Below are positions 55,811 to 64,000 of a DNA stretch of 64,000 nucleotides, piece after piece. The stretch's first letter is position 1. Each line of letters starts with the position of its first letter. The stretch is from Mixta sp. Marseille-Q2659 (GTDB lineage: Bacteria > Pseudomonadota > Gammaproteobacteria > Enterobacterales > Enterobacteriaceae), in assembly GCF_940807255.1 (NCBI RefSeq), contig NZ_CALNWY010000013.1, forward strand, positions 55,509 to 119,508. The letters run 5' to 3'. The notes under the pieces are model-generated. The model saw only the letters and a list, made by a program, of their open reading frames with translations, made no database searches and had not been told where the DNA came from. Both the position numbers and the translations under genes were made by a program.

Positions 55811-58090
55811 ATGGACGACCAACTCAAGCAGAGCGCGCTCGATTTTCACCAGTTTCCGCAGCCGGGAAAAATTCAGGTTTCCCCCACTAAACCACTGGCC
55901 ACGCAGCGCGATCTGGCGCTGGCCTATTCGCCGGGCGTCGCCGCGCCCTGTCTGGAGATCGCCGCCGATCCGCTGGCGGCCCATAAATATACCGCGCGCG
56001 GCAATCTGGTGGCGGTGATCTCTAACGGGACGGCGGTACTGGGACTGGGCAATATCGGCGCGCTGGCTGGCAAGCCGGTAATGGAAGGGAAGGGCGTACT
56101 GTTTAAAAAATTCGCCGGTATTGATGTTTTCGATATTGAAATTGATGAGCAGGATCCCGATCGGCTGATCAATGTGATCGCCGCGCTCGAACCGACGTTC
56201 GGCGGCATTAATCTGGAAGATATTAAGGCGCCGGAATGTTTTTACATTGAAAAAGCGCTGCGCGAACGGATGAAAATTCCGGTCTTTCATGATGACCAGC
56301 ATGGCACCGCCATTATCTGTACCGCCGCGGTGCTGAACGGTTTGCGCATCGTGAAGAAGAATATTTCCGATGTGCGGCTGGTGGTCTCCGGCGCGGGCGC
56401 TTCCGCTATTGCCTGTATGAATCTGCTGGTGGAACTGGGGCTGCAGCGGCGCAATATTATCGTTTGCGACTCGAAAGGGGTGATCTACCAGGGGCGCGAA
56501 GAGCCAATGGCGGAGACCAAGGCCGCTTACGCTATTGCGGATAACGGCATGCGCCAGCTGGCCGAGGCGATTGTGGATGCTGATATTTTCCTTGGCTGTT
56601 CCGGGCCGAAGGTGCTGACGCCGGAAATGGTGCAAGGCATGGCGCCCAATCCGCTGATTCTGGCGCTGGCTAACCCGGAGCCGGAAATCCTGCCGCCGCT
56701 GGCGAAAGCGGTACGGCCAGATGCGATTATCTGTACGGGCCGCTCCGATTATCCTAATCAGGTTAATAACGTTCTCTGTTTCCCGTTTATCTTTCGCGGC
56801 GCGCTTGATGTCGGCGCGACGACCATTAATGAGCAGATGAAGCTGGCGGCGGTACACGCCATTGCCGAGCTGGCGCTGGCGGAGCAGAGCGAGGTGGTCG
56901 CTTCCGCCTACGGCGATGAGGAGCTGTCATTTGGGCCGGACTATCTGATCCCGAAACCCTTTGATCCCCGGCTGATTGTTAAAATAGCTCCTGCGGTGGC
57001 GAAAGCGGCAATGGATTCGGGCGTGGCGACCCGGCCTATCAGCGATTTCGACGCCTATCGTGAAAAGCTGACCGAATTTGTCTATAAAACCAATCTTTTT
57101 ATGAAGCCGGTTTTTGCCCAGGCGCGTAAAGAGCCGAAGCGGGTGGTGCTGGCGGAAGGCGAAGAGGCGCGCGTGCTGCACGCCACGCAGGAACTGGTAA
57201 CGCTGGGGCTGGCGAAGCCGATTTTGATTGGACGCCCTAATGTCATTGAGATGCGTCTGCAAAAGCTTGGCCTGAAGATTGAGGCCGGAAAAGATTTTGA
57301 AGTGGTTAATAATGAATCGGATCCGCGCTTTAAGGCGTACTGGAGCGAATATCATCAGATGATGAAGCGGCGCGGCGTGTCGCCTGAGCAGGCGCAGCGC
57401 GCGGTTATCGGTAATCCCACGCTGATCGGCGCCATTATGGTGCATCGCGGCGAGGCGGACGCCATGATTTGCGGCACCATCGGTGATTATCAGGAACATT
57501 ATGAAATCGTTGAGCGGGTGTTCGGCTTCCGGCCCGGCATTAATGTCGCGGGCGCGATGAACGCTTTGCTGCTGCCGAGCGGCAATACTTTTATTGCCGA
57601 TACCTATGTTAATGAAAATCCCACGCCGGAGCAGTTGGCGGAGCTGACGATTATGGCGGCGGAAACGGTGCGGCGCTTTGGCATTGAACCGAAGGTGGCA
57701 CTGCTGTCGCACTCCAGTTTCGGTACGTCAGATGCGCCAGCGGCGCGTAAGATGCGCGAGACGCTGGCATTGGTGAACGCGCGAGCGCCGGAGCTGGAGA
57801 TTGATGGTGAAATGCATGGCGACGCCGCGCTGGTTGAAAGTATTCGTCAGGATTTGATGCCGGACAGCCCGCTGAAAGGTTCAGCCAACGTGTTGATTAT
57901 GCCGAACGTGGAAGCGGCGCGAATCAGTTATAACCTGTTGCGCGTTTCCTGTTCGGAAGGAGTGACGGTCGGCCCGGTGCTGATGGGGATCGCTAAACCG
58001 GTTCACGTACTGACGCCTATTTCTTCAGTGCGGCGCATTGTGAATATGGTGGCGCTGGCGGTGGTGGAGGTGCAGACGCAGCCGCTTTAA
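55811..58090 (+). CDS. maeB: NADP-dependent malic enzyme MaeB
   Basis: Oxidatively decarboxylates malate to pyruvate with NADP. The 759 residues equal E. coli MaeB. An N-terminal malic enzyme domain (about 1-430: [38 protein letters not shown] with metal-binding Asp, [14 protein letters not shown] nucleotide fold) is fused to a phosphotransacetylase-like domain (about 430-759: [38 protein letters not shown]). The latter does not act as a transacetylase in E. coli but binds regulators such as acetyl-CoA. A GAAGGAACC site precedes the ATG. Confidence 0.96.
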   Translation: MDDQLKQSALDFHQFPQPGKIQVSPTKPLATQRDLALAYSPGVAAPCLEIAADPLAAHKYTARGNLVAVISNGTAVLGLGNIGALAGKPVMEGKGVLFKKFAGIDVFDIEIDEQDPDRLINVIAALEPTFGGINLEDIKAPECFYIEKALRERMKIPVFHDDQHGTAIICTAAVLNGLRIVKKNISDVRLVVSGAGASAIACMNLLVELGLQRRNIIVCDSKGVIYQGREEPMAETKAAYAIADNGMRQLAEAIVDADIFLGCSGPKVLTPEMVQGMAPNPLILALANPEPEILPPLAKAVRPDAIICTGRSDYPNQVNNVLCFPFIFRGALDVGATTINEQMKLAAVHAIAELALAEQSEVVASAYGDEELSFGPDYLIPKPFDPRLIVKIAPAVAKAAMDSGVATRPISDFDAYREKLTEFVYKTNLFMKPVFAQARKEPKRVVLAEGEEARVLHATQELVTLGLAKPILIGRPNVIEMRLQKLGLKIEAGKDFEVVNNESDPRFKAYWSEYHQMMKRRGVSPEQAQRAVIGNPTLIGAIMVHRGEADAMICGTIGDYQEHYEIVERVFGFRPGINVAGAMNALLLPSGNTFIADTYVNENPTPEQLAELTIMAAETVRRFGIEPKVALLSHSSFGTSDAPAARKMRETLALVNARAPELEIDGEMHGDAALVESIRQDLMPDSPLKGSANVLIMPNVEAARISYNLLRVSCSEGVTVGPVLMGIAKPVHVLTPISSVRRIVNMVALAVVEVQTQPL

Positions 58091-58186
58091 CGGCAGATGT
58101 AACCGTCTACAAGTTGTTTAACGCAAAGGCGGCTTTGAACTAAGCCTTTTAACTGTCAAACGGCCCGTGGCCTGATAGTGAGGGGC

Positions 58187-58300
58187 CAGCACAGGGAGTC
58201 CAGTCCGATCTAAAGACGCAAAATGCCATCCCTGGCCGCTCGGCCCGCGCCTTCCGAGGCCGCGGGACGCTTTACTTTTCGGCCTGGACTCCCCGTGCTG
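58187..58300. repeat. 114-bp imperfect inverted repeat between maeB and hemF
   Basis: The outer arms CAGCACAGGGAGTCCAG (58187-58203) and CTGGACTCCCCGTGCTG (58284-58300) pair at 16 of 17 positions. Pairing continues inward imperfectly over about 15 more bases on each side. The core has a second GC-rich hairpin (CGGCCCGCG ... CGCGGG). In E. coli the eut operon lies in this interval. It could be a small palindromic mobile element, a structural RNA or a long terminator for the convergent genes. Confidence 0.6.
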
Positions 58301-58339
58301 TAGGCTGCTGAATGGTCTGAGAGTAGCCAGGGAACCAGC

Positions 58340-60168
<1,829 letters not shown>

Positions 60169-60374
60169 GGCGCCGTCCAGTAAAGAAAGGGAACTGTTAT
60201 AACCTGGCGGACGGGCTGGATTCGACAGGCTGGCTGTTTCAGGCTTTTACTATTTATTTCAACGAAATCATCCCGCGTAGTGAATTTTTTTCCCGCCTGA
60301 TGCGCCACGAGGGTTGCGCCATCGGAAGAATGCGTGATAATCAGCGAATTGTGAGTAACATCTGAGAAAATTTC

Positions 60375-60800
60375 ATGGAAATCCGCGCATTCCGCCAGGA
60401 AGACTTCGAGGAAGTCATTACGCTTTGGGAACGTTGCGACCTGCTGCGTCCCTGGAACGATCCTGAAATGGATATTGAGCGTAAATTAAATCACGATCCT
60501 GACCTGTTTCTGGTGGCGGTGGTGGGTGGCGAGATCGTCGGTACCTTAATGGGCGGCTACGATGGTCATCGCGGCTCCGTCTATTATCTCGGCGTACATC
60601 CTGACTACCGCGGCCGTGGTTTTGCCAATGCGCTGCTTAACCGCCTTGAGAAAAAGCTGATTGCGCGCGGCTGCCCTAAAATTAACCTGATCGTGCGCGA
60701 AGAGAACGACGCGGTGATTGGGTTTTACGAAAAGCTGGATTACGAAATGCAGGATGCCGTTTGTCTGGGCAAACGTCTGATTGAAGATCGTGAGTATTAA
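60375..60800 (+). CDS. ypeA: YpeA, GNAT-family acetyltransferase
   Basis: The 141 residues equal E. coli YpeA. The acetyl-CoA-binding motif A reads [20 protein letters not shown], and the C-terminal [14 protein letters not shown] is the typical GNAT end. The substrate is unknown. Close E. coli relatives such as RimI suggest protein or small-molecule N-acetylation, but this is not proven. It is divergent from amiA. Confidence 0.93.
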   Translation: MEIRAFRQEDFEEVITLWERCDLLRPWNDPEMDIERKLNHDPDLFLVAVVGGEIVGTLMGGYDGHRGSVYYLGVHPDYRGRGFANALLNRLEKKLIARGCPKINLIVREENDAVIGFYEKLDYEMQDAVCLGKRLIEDREY

Positions 60801-60827
60801 CCTTGCCTGGCCGTGGCGACGCGGCTG

Positions 60828-61295
60828 ATGACTTCCCGCATGATGCCTTTCACTCCCGATGACTACGACAGCAAAGGACAGCTGCGCCTGCCGCTGCTGT
60901 TTTGGCTGATCCTGCTGCTGCAGGCGCGCACCTGGGTGCTGTTTATTATGGCTGGTGCGTCGCGCCAGCAGGGCGCTGAGCTGCTTGAGCTTTTCTATCC
61001 AGATACCCATATTTTCTGGCTGGGCATGACGCTGGGCGTTCCGGCGGCTGTCGGGCTGCTGCTTACCGGCTATCGCCAGCGCTGGCCCGCGCTCTGGTGC
61101 GCCTGGCGTTGGGTACTGTGCGCCAGTCTGCTGCTGAGCCTGGCGCTGATGCTGTGGCAAAGCGGACAGGAAGGCGATCTCTTCTCGCCTGCGCTGTGGC
61201 TGCCCGCGCTCTTCGACCTGCTGGCGCTGCTGTGGCTGCTGTTTAGCCGCCGCCTGCGCGCCTGCTTTGAGGCTCAGCTAAATCGGGCGGAATAA
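60828..61295 (+). CDS. yfeZ: YfeZ, DUF2919 inner membrane protein
   Basis: The 155-residue protein (E. coli YfeZ 151) has four hydrophobic segments (about 22-42, 60-80, 92-110, 122-140) and the family stretches YDSKGQLRLPLLFW and LLQARTWVLFIMAGASRQQG. The ATG at 60828 makes the N terminus as long as in E. coli up to the shared TPxDYD; GTG at 60813 and ATG at 60840 are alternatives, and none has a strong ribosome binding site. It lies 27 bases behind ypeA and is probably co-transcribed with it. Function is unknown. Confidence 0.85.
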   Translation: MTSRMMPFTPDDYDSKGQLRLPLLFWLILLLQARTWVLFIMAGASRQQGAELLELFYPDTHIFWLGMTLGVPAAVGLLLTGYRQRWPALWCAWRWVLCASLLLSLALMLWQSGQEGDLFSPALWLPALFDLLALLWLLFSRRLRACFEAQLNRAE

Positions 61296-61321
61296 AACTT
61301 TTTGCGCTTATGCGACTCCAA
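61295..61321 (+). promoter_or_regulatory. Possible sigma-E promoter of yfeY
   Basis: AAACTT (61295-61300), a 16-base spacer and TCCAA (61317-61321) resemble the sigma-E pattern (g)gAACTT-N15/16-TCnAA. E. coli yfeY is sigma-E-controlled. The -35 overlaps the yfeZ stop, giving a leader of about 30 bases. Confidence 0.45.
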
Positions 61322-61359
61322 CCACCGGAAAACGTCGCGTAATCACTACAGGAGCTGCA

Positions 61360-61968
61360 ATGAAATCACTACGTCCGGCATTGATTGTCGCTACTTTATT
61401 ACTGGCGGGCTGCGCCAGTAACGGCTCACAACAGAGCGAATCAAGCTGGTGGAACCCGCTTGACTGGTCATGGTCAACACTGTGGCCCGGCAACTGGTTC
61501 GGATCGTCGCTGACCGTAAGCGAGCAGGGCGTGGGCGCGATTAACGGCACGACGCCGTTGCAGGAAGCGGCCCTTAACGCGGGACTGAACGGCGATTATC
61601 GGCTACGCCAGGGGATGCGCAGCGAGCAGGGCGAGGTAGTCAGCTTCTGGCAGGCGCTGACCGGTAATGAGGTGAAGCTGACCTTTAGCGGCAAAGAGAC
61701 GGTTAGCCGTATCGAAGTTAGCGATCCCGCCATTACCAGCGCCGACGGCACCCGTATCGGCGATGTGTTCAGCGAACGTTATCAGAAAGCTTTCGGCCAC
61801 TGTCAGGCAGCCACCGGCGATGCAACTTCCGCCGTGCTTTGCAAGGCGCCGGATAGTCAGCACATCAGCTATCTCTATCAGGGCAAATGGGCTGGCCCGC
61901 AGGGGTTGATTCCGCCGGATGACGTGCTGAAAAACTGGCAGGTCAGCAAGATTATCTGGCAGCGCTAA
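61360..61968 (+). CDS. yfeY: YfeY, predicted sigma-E-regulated lipoprotein
   Basis: The 202-residue protein (E. coli 191) has a lipoprotein signal (MKSLRPALIVATLLLAGCAS) with Cys18 for lipidation and Ser... at +3 following Ala, which favours outer membrane sorting. The mature part carries the DUF1131 pattern: VSEQGVGAINGTTPLQEAAL, DGTRIGDVFSERYQKAFGHC with a Cys pair, and DDVLKNWQVSKIIWQR. Function is unknown. It has its own probable sigma-E promoter. Confidence 0.92.
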   Translation: MKSLRPALIVATLLLAGCASNGSQQSESSWWNPLDWSWSTLWPGNWFGSSLTVSEQGVGAINGTTPLQEAALNAGLNGDYRLRQGMRSEQGEVVSFWQALTGNEVKLTFSGKETVSRIEVSDPAITSADGTRIGDVFSERYQKAFGHCQAATGDATSAVLCKAPDSQHISYLYQGKWAGPQGLIPPDDVLKNWQVSKIIWQR

Positions 61969-62062
61969 GTAAAAAGATTGACGGCGGCCCCCCTGGCTGC
62001 CGTGACTTTCCGGTATGATTCAGTCTCTTTTTCGATCCGAATTATTCCCGGAGTAGCACCGC

Positions 62063-62959
62063 ATGTCTCAGCATCAAAGCGGCATTTTGCCCGAACACAG
62101 CCGTTTTGCTATCTGGCTGGAAGCCGCGGTTCAGGGCGACCTGAACAGCCTTCGCCAGGGCGTCAAAGCTTTTCACCAACAGTTAACGCAGCTACAGGCG
62201 CGCTATCCCGATGCGGCGCTGGGCGCGGTCGTCGCCTTTGGCAATGCGCTGTGGCGCGATCTGCAGCCGGCTGACAGCGCGCCGGAACTAAAAGATTTTC
62301 AGCCGCTGGGTAAAAATATGGCGCCCGCTACCCAGCGCGATCTGCTAATCCATATTCAGTCTCTGCGCCACGATGTGAATTTTACGCTGGCGCAGGCTGC
62401 GCTGGCGGCGTTTGGCCCGGCGGTGCGCATTGAAGAAGAGACGCACGGTTTCCGCTGGACAGAAGAGCGCGACCTTTCCGGCTTTGTGGACGGCACGGAA
62501 AAACCACAGGGCGAACAGCGTCAGCAGGTGGCGATTATCGCCAACGGCGTGGATGCCGGCGGCAGCTACGTGTTTACCCAGCGCTGGGAACATAATTTGT
62601 CGCTGCTGCAGCGACTGCCGGTGGAAAAGCAGGAACAAATGATGGGACGCACCAAATTCAGCAATGAAGAGCTGGAAGGCGATGCCCGTCCCGCGACCTC
62701 GCACGTCAGCCGCGTCGATCTGAAAGAGAACGGCAAAGGTTTGAAAATTTTGCGTCAAAGTCTGCCTTACGGCACGGCCAGCGGCACTAATGGCCTCTAT
62801 TTTATCGCCTACTGCGCCACGCTTTATAATATTGAACAGCAGCTGTTGAGCATGTTTGGCGAGCGCGACGGCAAATTCGACGCCATGCTGCGCTTTACGA
62901 AACCGGTCAGCGGCGCCTGGTGGTTCGCGCCGTCGGTGGATGCGCTGTTAGCGCTGTAA
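62063..62959 (+). CDS. yfeX: Dye-decolourising-type haem peroxidase YfeX
   Basis: Cytosolic DyP-type haem peroxidase; porphyrinogen oxidation and haem deferrochelation have both been proposed for the E. coli protein. The 298 residues (E. coli 299) show the DyP motif [11 protein letters not shown] with the distal Asp, the proximal His in [10 protein letters not shown] and the distal Arg in [13 protein letters not shown] terminator follows. There is no signal peptide, consistent with the cytosolic DyP class. Confidence 0.94.
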   Translation: MSQHQSGILPEHSRFAIWLEAAVQGDLNSLRQGVKAFHQQLTQLQARYPDAALGAVVAFGNALWRDLQPADSAPELKDFQPLGKNMAPATQRDLLIHIQSLRHDVNFTLAQAALAAFGPAVRIEEETHGFRWTEERDLSGFVDGTEKPQGEQRQQVAIIANGVDAGGSYVFTQRWEHNLSLLQRLPVEKQEQMMGRTKFSNEELEGDARPATSHVSRVDLKENGKGLKILRQSLPYGTASGTNGLYFIAYCATLYNIEQQLLSMFGERDGKFDAMLRFTKPVSGAWWFAPSVDALLAL

Positions 62960-62965
62960 ATCCGG

Positions 62966-62995
62966 GGGCGATATGGCCACATATCGCCCGTTTTT
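62966..62995 (+). terminator. Rho-independent terminator of yfeX
   Basis: GGGCGATATG pairs perfectly with CATATCGCCC around a GCCA loop, then GTTTTTCC, 7 bases after the yfeX stop. Confidence 0.85.
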
Positions 62996-63116
62996 CCTGC
63001 TTTTTTGTCCGCATCGCCTTTGCCGTTTTTCGCCGAAGTTTTGCCGGACGCTTATGCTTTTTTCTACTTTCAAATCAACAAACGATATATAAAACCGTTA
63101 CAGCTTTGCGCTGAGT

Positions 63117-63123
63117 TATAAAT
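63117..63123 (+). promoter_or_regulatory. Candidate -10 of the cysP promoter
   Basis: TATAAAT lies 49 bases before the cysP start. A matching -35 is weak, as expected for a CysB-activated promoter. AT-rich sequence just upstream (63065-63100) is where CysB would bind; no site can be fixed by eye. Confidence 0.4.
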
Positions 63124-63171
63124 ACACTGAGCATACGGTGGTATGAGCCGGATCAAGACTCAGGGTGTGAA

Positions 63172-64000
63172 ATGACCTTTCCCGTAGCGAAAAAGCTTTT
63201 CAGCGGTGCGGCGCTCTCTTTGCTGCTGGCTGCTGGTGCGCAGGCAACCGAGCTGTTAAACAGCTCTTATGATGTGTCACGCGAACTCTTTACGGCGTTG
63301 AATGCTCCCTTTATCAAGCAGTGGGATGAAAAACACCCCGACGATAAGCTCACGATTCGCCAGTCTCATGCTGGTTCCTCAAAACAGGCGCTGGCGATCC
63401 TTCAGGGCCTGAAGGCCGATGTGGTGACCTATAACCAGGTAACCGATGTGCAGATTCTGCACGATCGCGGCAAATTACTGCCTGCCGACTGGCAAAAGCG
63501 CCTGCCGAACAACAGTTCGCCTTTTTATTCCACCATGGCGTTTCTGGTGCGCAAAGGTAATCCGAAGCAGATCCATAGCTGGAACGACCTGGTCCGCAGC
63601 GACGTAAAGCTGATTTTCCCGAACCCGAAAACCTCCGGCAATGGCCGCTATACCTGGCTGGCGGCGTGGGGCGCAGCGGAGAAGGCGGATGGCGGCGATC
63701 GGACGAAAACCGAGCAGTTTATGACGCAGCTGCTGAAAAACGTTGAAGTGATGGATACTGGCGGACGCGGCGCGACCACCACTTTTGTTGAGCGCGGCCT
63801 CGGTGATGTGCTGATCAGCTTCGAATCGGAAGTGAATAATATTCGTAACCAGTACGCCAAAGCGGGCTACGAAGTGGTGGTGCCGGAAACCAATATTCTG
63901 GCGGAGTTCCCGGTTGCCTGGCTGGATAAAAACATCGCCCGCAACAAAACCGAAGCGGCGGCGAAAGACTATCTCAACTATCTCTACACGCCTGCGGCGC
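63172..64000 (+). CDS. cysP: Thiosulfate/sulfate-binding periplasmic protein CysP (partial, runs off right edge)
   Basis: Periplasmic receptor of the CysPUWA ABC transporter. 276 codons are present and the frame is open to the window end; about 60 residues are missing compared with E. coli CysP (338). The signal peptide runs to about residue 25 ([10 protein letters not shown]). The mature protein begins with the family's [17 protein letters not shown] and has [20 protein letters not shown] and [20 protein letters not shown], which form the oxyanion pocket. First gene of the cys operon by E. coli order. Confidence 0.95.
   Translation, partial: MTFPVAKKLFSGAALSLLLAAGAQATELLNSSYDVSRELFTALNAPFIKQWDEKHPDDKLTIRQSHAGSSKQALAILQGLKADVVTYNQVTDVQILHDRGKLLPADWQKRLPNNSSPFYSTMAFLVRKGNPKQIHSWNDLVRSDVKLIFPNPKTSGNGRYTWLAAWGAAEKADGGDRTKTEQFMTQLLKNVEVMDTGGRGATTTFVERGLGDVLISFESEVNNIRNQYAKAGYEVVVPETNILAEFPVAWLDKNIARNKTEAAAKDYLNYLYTPAA

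Noticed and set aside
55748..56857. 369-codon minus-strand ORF opposite maeB
   Set aside because: His/Arg/Gln-rich composition of a reverse-frame artefact; maeB on the plus strand accounts for the codon pattern.
58187..58300. ERIC element as explanation of the inverted repeat
   Set aside because: The length is close to ERIC (about 126 bp) but the arm sequence does not match the ERIC consensus I know.

Overview
The window is chromosomal DNA from a gamma-proteobacterium of the order Enterobacterales. Gene content and order largely follow the Escherichia coli stretch purN-purM-upp-uraA-hda ... bepA-perM-bcp-gcvR-dapA-bamC-purC-ypfJ-tmcA-ypfH-ypfN-dapE-yffB-ypfM-acrD-narQ ... nudK-ypfG-tktB-talA-maeB ... 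hemF-amiA-ypeA-yfeZ-yfeY-yfeX-cysP, and protein lengths match within a few residues. High GC in coding regions, AT-rich intergenic pockets and the accessory genes suggest Erwiniaceae (a Pantoea/Mixta/Erwinia relative). That last step is inference.

Layout. 1-5.5 kb: purine (purMN, with a PurR box) and uracil salvage (upp-uraA), then hda with a CTG start and yfgD. 5.5-11.5 kb: bepA, then an accessory insert relative to E. coli (two tiny candidate ORFs, a membrane-anchored DsrE-like protein, a sensor diguanylate cyclase), then perM. 11.5-21.7 kb: a conserved housekeeping block (bcp, gcvR, dapA-bamC, purC, ypfJ-tmcA, ypfH, ypfN, dapE, yffB, ypfM). Here dapE and yffB are joined in one reading frame, apparently by a single missing base.

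21.8-39.8 kb is a nitrate-respiration island: acrD, narQ-narP, a decayed polysaccharide locus, ansP, narL, narK and narGHJI. Sensor, both response regulators, transporter and reductase sit together. narX is absent beside narL, so NarQ is the only nitrate sensor seen. The narG upstream region keeps the E. coli order of a distal NarL heptamer cluster, an IHF site, a proximal NarL-like site and an FNR site.

40-48.7 kb: nudK, then an inserted eight-gene minus-strand sugar operon of the allose/allulose type (DeoR-family regulator, periplasmic binding protein, ABC ATPase, two permeases, hexulose-phosphate 3-epimerase, ROK kinase, PfkB kinase) with a perfect CRP-site palindrome upstream. One permease is broken by a +1 frameshift. 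49-58 kb: ypfG, ampH, an orphan gene for a double-glycine-leader, glycine-rich microcin-like peptide (51766-52077), talA-tktB and maeB. 58-64 kb: a 114-bp imperfect inverted repeat where E. coli carries eut genes, then hemF, amiA, ypeA, yfeZ, yfeY (possible sigma-E promoter), yfeX, and the start of cysP running off the right edge.

The best candidates for something not described before are the orphan microcin-like peptide, the compact narQ-only nitrate island, the decayed glycosyltransferase locus, and the small-ORF pair at 7614-7787. No rRNA, tRNA, CRISPR array, prophage or insertion sequence was recognised.
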